A DNA stretch of 38,050 nucleotides from an uncultured Planctomycetaceae bacterium (lineage in GTDB: Bacteria; Planctomycetota; Planctomycetia; Pirellulales; UBA1268): NCBI GenBank assembly GCA_903919035.1, contig CAIXGY010000248.1, positions 1-38,050 of the forward strand, written 5' to 3'. The notes beneath the pieces are model-generated. The model worked only from the letters and a program-made list of their open reading frames with translations. It did not search any database and was not told where the DNA came from. A program made the translations under genes and the position numbers. Each line of letters begins with the position of its first letter. Position 1 is the first letter of the stretch. This document shows positions 21,036 to 30,172 of the stretch, one piece after another.

Positions 21036-23706
21036 GCCGCGCGGCCTCCACGATGCCCTTGGTCTTGAAGGCGTCGAATGTCCACCAGTAGAGCCCGTGG
21101 AGCTCCTTCACCAGCCGGTCGCGGTCGGCCGCGGGCGAGCGCTCGAGTTCGGCCTCGAGCGCGTGCACCCGTGCGACCTTCGCCGGCAGTTCCCCACGCA
21201 GTTCCCGCCAGCGGCGCTCGGCCCCGTGCACGCCGCACCACTCGTCCACGCGCCGGTCGTCATAGAACCGGCTGAACTGCCACTGTGACCGCCCCTGGCG
21301 TTCGCACCGCCCGCAGAACTCGTCGTAGGTGATCGGCCGGATCATGTGCTGGGCGGCGTCGCGACGGTACACGACCGTGAGTCCGATCCCGCCGGGGCCG
21401 CCTCCCGCCCCATGCCGTTCGCGGGCGAGCATGCGGCAGATGCGGTGCCCGGCCTCGATGTCCTCCGACCCGAACGTGAACTCGGGCCGAAACCCGCCGG
21501 CCCGCACGAGCAGCGATTTCTTGCAGGAGGAGCGGCCGCCCCAGAAGAAGGTGTGGTCGAGCAGTTGGCCGTCGCGGAGCGGCGTGTAGCCGAACAGGTA
21601 GTGGCCCACGTCGGTGACGAACCGCATCACCTCGGTGACCGGCAGCCGCGGGTGCCAGTCGGTGAACCCCAGCACGGACACGTGCTCCAGCGGATACCGG
21701 CGGTGGGCGGCGAGATGGGCGGCGACGAGCCCCGGATCGGCGACGTCGTCGTCGTCGAAGAAGAGCACGAGCGGCGCAGCGGCGGCGTCGACGCCGATGT
21801 TCTTGGCGACGGCGATTCCCGACTGGGGCGACTCGACGAGGGTGAGCCGGAGCCGGTCCGACAGCCCACGGCAGACATCCGCCGTGCCGTCGGTCGACCC
21901 GTCGCTGACGACCACGACCTCGAAGGCCGTCCGATCCACGGTCTGCCGCGCCAGGCTCGCGAGCGATTCGGCGAGCAGGGCGGCACGGTTCCGCGTGGGG
22001 ATCACGACGCTGATGGCCGGCGTCGGCCCGGCGGCCGGCCGCGTGACCGCATGCCGGTCGGAGAGGCCCTCGAACGCGATCGTCTCCGCATGCTCTTCGG
22101 CGGTCGGTGCGGGCGCGACGCCCGATTCGGTCGCCACCGTCTCGAGCGACTGCGGGCCGGCGGGCGGCTCGCGAAGCGAGACGAGCACGCAGTCCCCGCC
22201 GTCGGCGTCGATGACGCGATAGCGGGTCTCCAGATGGGCCCGCAACTCGCCGTAGTAGCCGAGCCACCACGCGAACGGCGCCGGGATCGCGAAGAATTCG
22301 GCTCCCCGCTGCCGCACGGCCTCGAGTTGGTTCACGGCCTCGCTGCCCGTCGCCGGGTGAAAGCCCGCGTAGGAGCCGTCTTCCCCGAGCGGAAAGTGCC
22401 AGCCGGTTCGGCCGTCGAGCTTCACGAGCGACTCGTCGCCGCGGCTGACCACGGCGACGGTGGCCCCCGGCGGTGTGAAGTGCACGATCACGTCGCGGGC
22501 GTGGCGGATGGCCGCGTCGTAGTCGCGATGCGACATCCGGCGGCGGGCCCGAACCGCCTTGTGGGCGGCCGGGGCCGGCGCCGCCAGGATCGCAGCGAGC
22601 GCCTCGATCAATCGGCGCCGCGCCACGTCGTGGCTCTGCTCGGCACGGATGGTTTCGCGACCGACGCGGGCCAGGTCGTTCCAGAGCGGTTCGTCGGTGA
22701 GCAGCCGCGTGATTCCGGCGGCGAACAGCACGGGGTCGTCGGCCACGAGCACCTCCCGCTCGTCGGCGAGCGGAAAGCCCTCGATGCCCACGCTCGTCGT
22801 GACCGTCGGCGTGCCGATCGACAGCGTTTGGATCATCTTCCGCTTGGTGCCCGCGCCGTGCAGCAGCGGGATGAGCGACGCGCGAACCCGCTCCAGATAC
22901 GGCACCACCGATGGCACCCAGCCGAGCATCCGCACAGTCGGCCAATCGGCGGCGATCGCCCGGATCGCGTCGGTCATGTGGCTGCCCGCCACGTAGAGCG
23001 GATGCTCCGCGAGCAATGCGGGATCGACGTGGGGCAGGATCTCGTCGCAGAGATAGGCGAGCGCCTCGGCGTTGGGCGGGTGCTCGAAATTGCCCACGAA
23101 GAACATCCCGCGGCGTCTTCGGAAGGAGAACGGCGAGGCCGCGAAATCCTCCGAATCGGGGACGGCGAACGTCCGTCGGCGGTCGCCGATCAGGTCGGCG
23201 ACGAGGTCGGCCTCCTTCCGGGACACGGCGAGCACCGCATCGGCGGCGGCGTAGACATTGAGTTCGCGGACCGTGTCCCAGGCATACTCCTCGCCGAGCA
23301 GGCCGAGTCGGCCGTCGGCCTCCTGGAGAAGCCGCCGCGCGTGCCGCAGGAAGTGGATGTCGCCCGAGTCGACCACGATCTTCGTGGCCGGCGAGGCGGT
23401 CCGCAGCGGCTCGACGAGCGGCTCGGCGATGTTCCAGAAGCCAAGCAGAGCCCAGTCGAAGAACTCCGCCCGGGCCAGCCGCTCCACGTGCTCATCGTGG
23501 CCCACGAAGACCTTCGCCCCCAGGTCGGTGAGCAGCCCCGCGAAGGCGTCGACGCCACGCGGGTTCTTGGCCACGCAGGTCACGCCGCAGCCGGCGCTCC
23601 GCAGGAACTCCACGAAGTGGAACAGCCGCCGCGAGTAGCTGTCGCAGTCGGGCTGCGGCATGTAGTAGGAGCAGATGAGCAGGTTGCGGCGCACGAGGTC
23701 GCTCAT
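21028..23706 (-). CDS. GT4-GT2 bifunctional glycosyltransferase with inserted domain
   Basis: An 892-aa protein. Residues 1-380 are a GT4-like GT-B domain (LLICSYYMPQPDCDS; GMFFVGNFEHPPN; AGTKRKMIQTLSIGTPTVTT). Residues about 390-510 are a separate domain with VAVVSRGDESLVKL, WHFPLGEDGSYAGFHP and WWLGYYGEL. Residues about 560-780 are a GT2 domain (ISVVIPTRNRAALL; VVVVSDGSTDGT; FFDDDDVADPG as the DXD motif; FGSEDIEAGHR). The C-terminal 110 residues are charged and helical. Two glycosyl transfers in one chain imply an ordered disaccharide step. It overlaps both neighbours and shares the middle domain with the protein upstream. Confidence 0.85.
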   Translation of the reverse strand: MSDLVRRNLLICSYYMPQPDCDSYSRRLFHFVEFLRSAGCGVTCVAKNPRGVDAFAGLLTDLGAKVFVGHDEHVERLARAEFFDWALLGFWNIAEPLVEPLRTASPATKIVVDSGDIHFLRHARRLLQEADGRLGLLGEEYAWDTVRELNVYAAADAVLAVSRKEADLVADLIGDRRRTFAVPDSEDFAASPFSFRRRRGMFFVGNFEHPPNAEALAYLCDEILPHVDPALLAEHPLYVAGSHMTDAIRAIAADWPTVRMLGWVPSVVPYLERVRASLIPLLHGAGTKRKMIQTLSIGTPTVTTSVGIEGFPLADEREVLVADDPVLFAAGITRLLTDEPLWNDLARVGRETIRAEQSHDVARRRLIEALAAILAAPAPAAHKAVRARRRMSHRDYDAAIRHARDVIVHFTPPGATVAVVSRGDESLVKLDGRTGWHFPLGEDGSYAGFHPATGSEAVNQLEAVRQRGAEFFAIPAPFAWWLGYYGELRAHLETRYRVIDADGGDCVLVSLREPPAGPQSLETVATESGVAPAPTAEEHAETIAFEGLSDRHAVTRPAAGPTPAISVVIPTRNRAALLAESLASLARQTVDRTAFEVVVVSDGSTDGTADVCRGLSDRLRLTLVESPQSGIAVAKNIGVDAAAAPLVLFFDDDDVADPGLVAAHLAAHRRYPLEHVSVLGFTDWHPRLPVTEVMRFVTDVGHYLFGYTPLRDGQLLDHTFFWGGRSSCKKSLLVRAGGFRPEFTFGSEDIEAGHRICRMLARERHGAGGGPGGIGLTVVYRRDAAQHMIRPITYDEFCGRCERQGRSQWQFSRFYDDRRVDEWCGVHGAERRWRELRGELPAKVARVHALEAELERSPAADRDRLVKELHGLYWWTFDAFKTKGIVEAARHA

Positions 23707-25469
23707 GGGAGCCGCCTCCCTGCCTCGAGCGCGGGCCGCGCTGCGTTCATGCGGACCGCCGCCGGTCGTGGAGCGGCATGGCGACCCAGCGGGTGCATGA
23801 GGACCGCAGTCGGGCCCGACTCGGCGGTGGGGACCTCGACGACGGCCGCGATGGCCACCCGGCGGGCCTCGGCGAGCCGCGTCGGGTCTCCGCAGGGTAT
23901 GGCGATCACGTCGATACTCTCCTCCACGTAGGGCAACTCCCTGGCTGCCGCGTCCGGCGGCGTGAACACGGCCGACTCCGGAAACACCGCGGCGAGGCCG
24001 GAGCCGGTGCCCCAGTCGAGGATCGCGGGATACCGCTCCTCGGATTCCTTGAACCGGGCGACGAAGTCCGCGAGCGCGGCCCACGGGCTGGCCTCGCCCA
24101 AGGCGTAGATCGCGCAATCGGCGTCGCGGTGGACGAGTGCGGCGGAGCGCTGCAGATAGCCCGCGAAGCCGGCGTAGTGGTCGAGCCACCACAGGGCGGT
24201 GGCCGGCACGAGCAGGTGATCCCAGCCCGCGGCCCGGAGCGTCTCGAGGTGGGCCACGGCCGCGGCGGCGTCGGGCGGGTGGTGGCCTGCGTAGACACCG
24301 GATGGAGCCTGCGGGAAGTGGCCGGCGCGGCGGCCGAAGAGCCGCAGCAACTCGTCGTCGCCGCGGCTCACGACGAGCACCCGCGCGTCGGCGGGCACGA
24401 GGTCGCGGATCGCGCCCCTGATCCGCGAGACGAGATGGGTGTACTCGCGCTGCCGGTCGTGCTCCGGTGCGGCCGCGTCGCCGGCCGCAGCCGTCGGCCG
24501 CAGCACCGCGTCGGCCCGCAGGGCATAGATCGATTCCTGCAAGTCGTCGATCCGCCGCAGCAGGCGATCCTGCGCGGCGACGAGCGCGGCGATGGCTTCC
24601 TGCTGGATCCGCTCGCGACCGGCGAATCGGGCCTCGATCTGCCGCAGTCCGGCATCGCACCGGGCGACCGCCCGCTCGATGCGGCGCGGGGCGGTCCACG
24701 CGGCCGGCAGTCCGGGGGCCGTCGCGCCTGCGAGCCGGGCCGCCGCGGCGGAGCCGGCCGCGGTCGCGTCACCGGCGTCGAGCCACCTGCAGCCGAGGTC
24801 TGCCAGCCAGGTGTCGAACAGGCTGCGGTTGACGGCCGATGCCGAGGGCAGCAGTGTCGTCTCGCGCCCCTGCACGAGCGCGGCCAAGGCGAACTCGGGG
24901 CGATCCGTGAGGATGGCACGATGCCGCGCGGCCAGCGCCAGGTACTCGACCGCAGTGCCACACACCAGATCGGGGTCGCCGAGGCCATGGCCCGCGAACA
25001 GCCCCTCGTCGTCACACCGCAGCCAGACGCCCTGCGGGTCGTCGGGTTCGTGCGCCGAGGTCACTTCCAAGCCGAGCACGAGGTCGGGCATCACGATGCC
25101 ATCGGGCGCATGGTCGAGGCTGGCCCGGTCGCGGACGTGGCAGCGGCGGAGGGGGACGCCGACGGGGGCGGTGAGCGACCGCGGCAGGAGCGTGACCGGA
25201 ATCTCCGTCGCGATCTCCGCGAGCCGCGCTGCGAGGGACGGTGGACAGAGCGGCCCGGGCCCGCCGCCGGCGAGCACGAGCACGTCGGCCTCGCAGTCGC
25301 CCCCGAGCGTCTCCACGTGATAGTCGACGCCGAAGTGGGCGAAGAGTTGCAGGGCCGCCATCTCCACGAGCAGGTCGCCGACACCGCCGGTCGTGGGCAC
25401 GTAGCCCACCCGGCGGCCGAGGAGCGGCTCGAAGATCGGTTCGAAACTGTCGGCGGCGAGGAGTTTCAC
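23703..25469 (-). CDS. Pyruvyltransferase-like protein with shared domain
   Basis: A 588-aa protein from GTG 25469. Residues 1-260 resemble polysaccharide pyruvyl transferases (TTGGVGDLLVEMAALQLF; LVLAGGGPGPLCPPSLAARL; VTLLPRSL; IVMPDLVLGLE), though shorter motifs make the enzyme activity uncertain. Residues about 265-320 look like a helical coiled coil. Residues about 340-455 repeat the domain of the neighbouring glycosyltransferase (LVVSRGDDELLRLFGR, GHFPQAPSGVYAGHHP, WWLDHYAGF). The last 115 residues begin YPAILDWGTGSGLAAVFPES, similar in wording to a nucleotide- or SAM-binding strand, but no complete fold is recognised. The start overlaps nothing, with 49 bases separating it from the CgeB-like gene before it. 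Confidence 0.65.
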   Translation of the reverse strand: MKLLAADSFEPIFEPLLGRRVGYVPTTGGVGDLLVEMAALQLFAHFGVDYHVETLGGDCEADVLVLAGGGPGPLCPPSLAARLAEIATEIPVTLLPRSLTAPVGVPLRRCHVRDRASLDHAPDGIVMPDLVLGLEVTSAHEPDDPQGVWLRCDDEGLFAGHGLGDPDLVCGTAVEYLALAARHRAILTDRPEFALAALVQGRETTLLPSASAVNRSLFDTWLADLGCRWLDAGDATAAGSAAAARLAGATAPGLPAAWTAPRRIERAVARCDAGLRQIEARFAGRERIQQEAIAALVAAQDRLLRRIDDLQESIYALRADAVLRPTAAAGDAAAPEHDRQREYTHLVSRIRGAIRDLVPADARVLVVSRGDDELLRLFGRRAGHFPQAPSGVYAGHHPPDAAAAVAHLETLRAAGWDHLLVPATALWWLDHYAGFAGYLQRSAALVHRDADCAIYALGEASPWAALADFVARFKESEERYPAILDWGTGSGLAAVFPESAVFTPPDAAARELPYVEESIDVIAIPCGDPTRLAEARRVAIAAVVEVPTAESGPTAVLMHPLGRHAAPRPAAVRMNAARPALEAGRRLP

Positions 25470-25518
25470 CGGGGCGCCCTGGACGAACGCGTTCTTTGTA
25501 CAACGGCCGGATCGGTGG

Positions 25519-26709
25519 TCACAGATCCTCCAGCAAACGCGGCAGGACGCGGGTGTAATCGAAGTGCTCGGCGGCGATCTCGCGGGCCGCACGGCAGTGT
25601 GCGGTGTAGTCGGCGTTCACCGACTCGACCGCAGCCAGGATGTCGTCGAGGCCGCCGAACCCGAACAGTCCCCGCCCCGTCGGCAGCACGTTCGAGAAGC
25701 CGGTCTCCTGCGTGATCACCGGACGGCCGGTGGCGAGATACTGCGCGCTCCGCTCGCTGAACCAGCCGCTCTTGAGCCGCACGTTCTGGTCCTTGGCCAC
25801 CGTGAACTCCCCCCGCGAGTCGCGGAGGTAGTCGCGGTAGAGATCGAGGTCGGTCGAGAACCCCATGGCATCGCGGACGTGCCAGCCGTGCGACTCCAGG
25901 AGCGCCTGGTCCTCGGGCTCGTAGCTCCCGAGCGACAGTTCGAACTCCTGGGCCACTCGTCGCGGCAGGTCGATGACCTTCATGAACTCGTGATGCTTGC
26001 TCCAGTGGTAGACCTCGCCGTCGAACTCGATGTCGCGCCACTTCTGCCGCCAGTTGCCCACGGTCGTGAACCGCCGGCAGCGATCGGTCGGAGGCGCCTC
26101 CCAGAGGTCGGGCACCACGGCCGGCGGCATGGGCCGGAAGTCGAAGGGCAGGGGTAGCGGCACGCGGCAGTCGGGCCGGCCCAGGTTCAGTCCCCAGGTC
26201 CAGAAGGTGCGGTGCTGTGCGAGGAAGTCGATCGTCTCACGGCGGCCCTGGCGGACCTCGATCTCGATGTCCACGGGGTCGGTGCCGAGGTAGACGAGGC
26301 GGTTCGTCGCCGTGTGCTCGGGCAGCGGCACGGTGGCGCCGTGATAATTGATGATCAGGGCCGCGTCGCGGTACAGGTTGGCGAGCGCCGTGTCGCTCAG
26401 GCCGTACACGCGGCCGTCGTCGTGCAGCGCGTGAAACGCCCACCGGTCGGCCAGGCCGAAGCGCCGCATGACGCCGTCGATGAAGCCCGCGGCGAGCGCC
26501 GAGCTGTCGTCGTCCTCGTGCCGCATGAGCATCGTGGGCGTCCGCGCATGGGCCTCGACGTAATACGCCTCGTAGCCCAGCCGCTCGAGGCCCACCAGGT
26601 AGTGCATCGTGCCCCAGACCGCGCCGGCCACGGGGATCCGCGTCATCATCCCGAGGAGCACGACCTTCCGCCGCGTGTCGCACCGGGCCGGTGCCGTCGC
26701 CGTGCTCAT
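25519..26709 (-). CDS. CgeB-like glycosyltransferase, divergent paralog 4
   Basis: A 396-aa member of the same family, recognised by its C-half: SGWFSERSAQYLATGRPVIT, QETGFSNVLPTGRG and HFDYTRVLPRLLEDL. The N-half differs. YLGTDPVDIEIEVRQG replaces the DLDPxFxQMW segment, and the IPTCG motif is absent (VPLPLPFDF there). It also has an acidic insert (HEDDDSSA) and the opening GMMTRIPVAGAVWGT. A different acceptor is therefore likely. The start ATG 26709 overlaps the deacetylase gene by ATGA. Unlike paralogs 2 and 3 it has no sulfotransferase next to it. Confidence 0.7.
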   Translation of the reverse strand: MSTATAPARCDTRRKVVLLGMMTRIPVAGAVWGTMHYLVGLERLGYEAYYVEAHARTPTMLMRHEDDDSSALAAGFIDGVMRRFGLADRWAFHALHDDGRVYGLSDTALANLYRDAALIINYHGATVPLPEHTATNRLVYLGTDPVDIEIEVRQGRRETIDFLAQHRTFWTWGLNLGRPDCRVPLPLPFDFRPMPPAVVPDLWEAPPTDRCRRFTTVGNWRQKWRDIEFDGEVYHWSKHHEFMKVIDLPRRVAQEFELSLGSYEPEDQALLESHGWHVRDAMGFSTDLDLYRDYLRDSRGEFTVAKDQNVRLKSGWFSERSAQYLATGRPVITQETGFSNVLPTGRGLFGFGGLDDILAAVESVNADYTAHCRAAREIAAEHFDYTRVLPRLLEDL

Positions 26710-27452
26710 GCCGGCCGCCCTCCGGCCCGCGCGGTCGTGAGTCCGGCGAACGTGCCGAGCTGGAGGCCGACGTCGGCGAGCGCCGCGCGGAGCACAGGGT
26801 CGCAGAGCACCTCGACCTCGATCTTCCGTTCGACGCGGTACATGGTGTCGAGGTCGGCGTCCCAGCCCGGATGGCAGCCGAGTTCGATCGCGGTCGGGGC
26901 CTTCGCGGCGGCGACTTCGGCACGGAGCAGGGCCACGAGGGCGGCCACGGTGAGCTGGCCGGGGGCGGGATCTCCCCGGCCCGTCTGCCCATAGAAGCCG
27001 CCGCAGTGCACGACGCCGGCCGTGAAGTGCCGCAGCGGGACGTCGAGCTCGGCCGCGAGGTCGAGCGCGACCTGCCGCACGGGCTCGTCGCGGTGCACGT
27101 GTTGGTGGGAGTCGAGGTGGGTCGGGTCGCGGCCGACCAGGTCGCGGAAGGTCTCGAGTTGCGCCCGGCATTCCGCCGCGACGGCCGCGGCGTCGGCCGT
27201 GTCGACCACACGCGAGATCTGCCGCCACGTGCCGTCGCGATAGGCCCACTCGCCGAGGTCGAGGTGCAGGCCGAGGTCGGTGAAGCCTGCGGCCGCGGCC
27301 CGGCGGGCCGCGTCGCGGGCGGCGGCAGGCCGCACCATCAGGCTCGCGCTCGTCACGATGCCATGCTCGTGGGCGTGCAGGATGCCGGCGGTGGTGGCCG
27401 CGGTGCAGCCGAGGTCGTCGGCGTTCACGAGCAGCGTACGACTCGGGGCCAT
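26706..27452 (-). CDS. ChbG/YdjC-family carbohydrate deacetylase
   Basis: A 248-aa protein with all the metal-site motifs of the family: VNADDLG (residues 9-15, with D12/D13), LGLHLDLG, HLDSHQHVH and the C-terminal LGCHPG. ChbG removes one N-acetyl group from chito-oligosaccharides, and homologs act on other N-acetylated sugars in polysaccharide pathways. Here it would expose a free amine on the glycan or a precursor. It lies four bases after the GH/GT2 gene and overlaps the CgeB-like gene, so it is inside the minus-strand unit. No signal peptide is present, so it acts in the cytoplasm. Confidence 0.9.
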   Translation of the reverse strand: MAPSRTLLVNADDLGCTAATTAGILHAHEHGIVTSASLMVRPAAARDAARRAAAAGFTDLGLHLDLGEWAYRDGTWRQISRVVDTADAAAVAAECRAQLETFRDLVGRDPTHLDSHQHVHRDEPVRQVALDLAAELDVPLRHFTAGVVHCGGFYGQTGRGDPAPGQLTVAALVALLRAEVAAAKAPTAIELGCHPGWDADLDTMYRVERKIEVEVLCDPVLRAALADVGLQLGTFAGLTTARAGGRPA

Positions 27453-27456
27453 GCGG

Positions 27457-30060
27457 TCAGCGCTGTCTCCCGCGGCCGCCGTCGGGGCAGGGGACGAAAT
27501 CCAACTCGCGGGCCGCCTCGTCGAAGGCGTCGGCGATCTGCGCCGCGAGCCTCGCGCCGCGGCCGCGGATCAGGAGCGTCGCCGCGAGCGTGGCCGTCGC
27601 CAGCGCACCGGCCGCGGCAGGGCTCCAGGCGCCGGCCAGCGCGATGCTCACGGCGGCGGCGGCCAGCGCCGTCCACGCTACCCAGGTGAACCCCAGTCGC
27701 GACCGCAGTCGCACGAGCCGTCGGCCGGAGCCGTGCTCCTCCTGCACCGTCGTGATCCGCAGTCGGGTCCACGGATGGCCGAAGACCTCGACGTCCCAGT
27801 CGCTCCAGCCCGTGTCGAGGGTGAGTCCCCAGCCCTCGGCCCGCAGGTGGCCCACGGCGTCGGCCACGAGCCGCGTGCGATCCCCATCCCGCTCGGCCCA
27901 CCAGTCGGTGATATCGAGTCCGTGCCACCACCCCCAGCGGCGCCGGACGCGGCGCTCGACGGGATGGGCCTCGATCGCGCGGTACGAGGAGAGGCGGGTG
28001 CGGTAGTGGGCGAACGAGCGCACGAGCGGCTGCGCGTAACTCAAGGCTGCGACGACTGCCCGGGCGCCGACGCCGCCATGCCGGGCGGGAAGGCGGGCCT
28101 GCGCCGCCTGGAGCAGCGCCACGACGGCCGACAAGGCGAGCATCACCAGGGCGATCCAGCCGGCCGGCCGCCAGACGAGCGTGTTCACCGCCGCGAAGGC
28201 CGCGGCGATGTGCCACTCCAGGCTCGCCGGGATCATGGCCCAGTGTGCGGCCGGCGGCTGGTAGAGGCACTGGAAGAAGCCGGTGCCGAAGGTGCCGCGG
28301 TACACCAGGGCCTCGCGGAGGTGCAGGCCGCGGAGCGATGCGCCGTAGAGCACGCCGCGCCACTTCCAGCCGCCGCGACCGTTGAACTTCTCCGGATGCT
28401 TGAACCGCAGGAGCGCTTCGGCCTCGCCGTAGCCAGCCTGCTGGCGGAGGTAGCTCCGCGGCGTCTGCCGCCGGTGGTGCCAGACGACGGCGCCGGGCGC
28501 GAACGTGATCCAGCGACCCGCCTGCTGCAGCCGCCAGCAGACGTCGACGTCGTCGCCTGCCCGGAGGAACTGCGAGTCGAAGCCGTTGATCGCGTCGAGG
28601 GCTTCGCGGCGGAAGGCCATGTTGCAGCCCGGCACGTGCTCGGCCACCTGATCGCTCTCGAGCACGTGGGTCGGCTGCCCCGGCGAGGCGTTGATGCAGG
28701 CGGCGAGCCGGCCGTCGTCGGGCGTGAGGTTGGGGCCGCCGACGGCGTCGGCCCCGGTGGACTCGAGCCGATGGACGAGGTGCGAAAGCCAGTCGGGGTC
28801 GGCGAAGCAGTCGGCGTCGGTGTAGGCCACGATCCCGCCGGTCGCGGCGCGAAGCCCGGCATTCCGCGACGCGCTCAGGCCCGCGTTCTTCGCATGGCGC
28901 ACGAGCCGCACGTCGGGGAATCGGGCGGCGATCGCGGCCGTGTCGTCGGTGGAGCCGTCGTCGACGAGGATCACCTCGTAGTCGGGGTAGTCGAGCCGCT
29001 CGAGCGAGTCGAGGCACTGGGCGAGCGTGCGGCCGCCGTTGTAGGCGCAGACCACGACCGACACCCGCGGCCGGGTGGCGAGCAGACCCGCTGGCCGGGC
29101 GCCTGCCAGCGACTCGAGCGCCGCGCACGACGCCTTCGGCGAGCGATCGGCGCGGGTCACGCCGAAGGCCCAGTCTTCGACGAGGTGGCCGCCGGTGTGC
29201 CAGAGGTCGGTCCAGGAGAACACGAACGCGCCCGCGATCCCGAGGAGCGTCGCCTCGCGGAGGTGGCCCCGAAGAAACTCGGCCTGCGCCTCCTCGCCGT
29301 GCCGCAGCGTGTCGATGCCGAGTTCGCCGAGCACGAGCGGCAGATCGCCCGCGAGGTTCTGGAGCCGCAGCAGGTAGCGACGGAACGTGGCGAGGTCGTG
29401 GAGGTAGACGTTGAACGTGGTGAAATCGAGGAACGGGAGTTCCAGGTATTCCGTGGGCGGGAAGTTGGCGTAGGTGACGAGCGCTCCGGGATCGGCCTGC
29501 CGCGCCGTGTCGGCGAGGGTGGCAAGGAAGGCGGCGACGCGGTCGGCGCCGTGCCAGCGGACGATGTCGGACGGGATCTCGTTGCCGATCGAATAGGCGA
29601 GCATGCTCGGAAAGCCGCGGCAGGCCTCGGCGGCCTCGCGGACGGCCCGCCGCGCCCCGGTGCGGCCAGCCCGCGAGTCGAGGAAGCAGAGGTGCTTGCC
29701 CCAGGGGACGTCGGCGAGCACGGCGACGCCCGCGTCGGCCGCGAGGTCGAGGAGCCAGGGTGGGGGTAGCCAGTAGGTCCGGATCGCGTCGATGCCGAAC
29801 CGCCGCATGAGCGCGAAGTCGGCGGCTACCGCGGCCGGTTCGGGAAATGGCTCGCCCGCGGCATTCGCGGGAAACGGTCCGTAGGTCACGCCCCGCGGAA
29901 ATCGCTTGATGCCTCCGTGCGCGAGGCTGCGGCCATCGACCCGCCACCGTCCTTCAGGCGACGGCTGCGGGGCGCAGGTCGGCCGGGGGGCGTCGGGCGT
30001 CGTGTCTGCCTCCCGTGGCACGGGGGCGACGGCCGGCGGTGAGGCGGATGGTGGAGTCAT
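27457..30060 (-). CDS. Fusion of clan GH-A hydrolase domain and GT2 glycosyltransferase
   Basis: An 867-aa protein. Residues about 40-310 are a TIM-barrel glycosidase-like domain of the GH2/GH5 type. Both catalytic glutamates appear present: acid/base in YSIGNEIPSD near 157 and nucleophile in LVLGELGIDTL near 243. Residues about 330-560 are a GT2 domain (VSVVVCAYNGGRTL, EVILVDDGSTDDT, YTDADCFADP, GDDVDVCWRL). Two hydrophobic stretches follow near 600-650, and another pair near 790-835, so it is membrane-anchored. There is no signal peptide at the Pro-rich N-terminus. The barrel may trim or transfer the chain the GT2 builds. It is probably the first gene of its unit, after a 112-base gap. Confidence 0.82.
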   Translation of the reverse strand: MTPPSASPPAVAPVPREADTTPDAPRPTCAPQPSPEGRWRVDGRSLAHGGIKRFPRGVTYGPFPANAAGEPFPEPAAVAADFALMRRFGIDAIRTYWLPPPWLLDLAADAGVAVLADVPWGKHLCFLDSRAGRTGARRAVREAAEACRGFPSMLAYSIGNEIPSDIVRWHGADRVAAFLATLADTARQADPGALVTYANFPPTEYLELPFLDFTTFNVYLHDLATFRRYLLRLQNLAGDLPLVLGELGIDTLRHGEEAQAEFLRGHLREATLLGIAGAFVFSWTDLWHTGGHLVEDWAFGVTRADRSPKASCAALESLAGARPAGLLATRPRVSVVVCAYNGGRTLAQCLDSLERLDYPDYEVILVDDGSTDDTAAIAARFPDVRLVRHAKNAGLSASRNAGLRAATGGIVAYTDADCFADPDWLSHLVHRLESTGADAVGGPNLTPDDGRLAACINASPGQPTHVLESDQVAEHVPGCNMAFRREALDAINGFDSQFLRAGDDVDVCWRLQQAGRWITFAPGAVVWHHRRQTPRSYLRQQAGYGEAEALLRFKHPEKFNGRGGWKWRGVLYGASLRGLHLREALVYRGTFGTGFFQCLYQPPAAHWAMIPASLEWHIAAAFAAVNTLVWRPAGWIALVMLALSAVVALLQAAQARLPARHGGVGARAVVAALSYAQPLVRSFAHYRTRLSSYRAIEAHPVERRVRRRWGWWHGLDITDWWAERDGDRTRLVADAVGHLRAEGWGLTLDTGWSDWDVEVFGHPWTRLRITTVQEEHGSGRRLVRLRSRLGFTWVAWTALAAAAVSIALAGAWSPAAAGALATATLAATLLIRGRGARLAAQIADAFDEAARELDFVPCPDGGRGRQR

Positions 30061-30088
30061 TCCTGCCGTTCATGGGAGGGAGGATCCG

Positions 30089-30094
30089 AGTGTA
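30089..30094 (-). promoter_or_regulatory. Possible -10 box upstream of the GH/GT2 gene
   Basis: The 112-base gap 30061-30172 is the only sizeable break in the long minus-strand run. On the minus strand it contains TACACT (30094-30089) about 30 bases before the start at 30060, but no convincing -35 hexamer. AGGA lies directly before the ATG. Nothing else is recognised in the gap. Confidence 0.2.
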
Positions 30095-30172
30095 CCCACA
30101 AGAGCCGCCGTAGGGCGTGCTTTTGGCCGCCCGTGCCGTCTCGTCCGGACGCTGACGTATGAAAGCGGGCCG

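Noticed and set aside
21346-23931. An 861-codon open frame on the plus strand
   Set aside because: It lies antisense to clear GT4, GT2 and shared-domain coding sequence and has the Arg/Gly/Val-rich make-up of antisense frames in high-GC DNA. The same holds for the plus-strand frame at 27280-29769.
23707-24699. A 331-residue upstream extension of the GT4-GT2 protein
   Set aside because: The sequence there is Arg/Pro/Ala-rich noise antisense to nothing but overlapping the pyruvyltransferase-like gene in another frame; the GT4 fold begins at MSDLVRRNLLIC.
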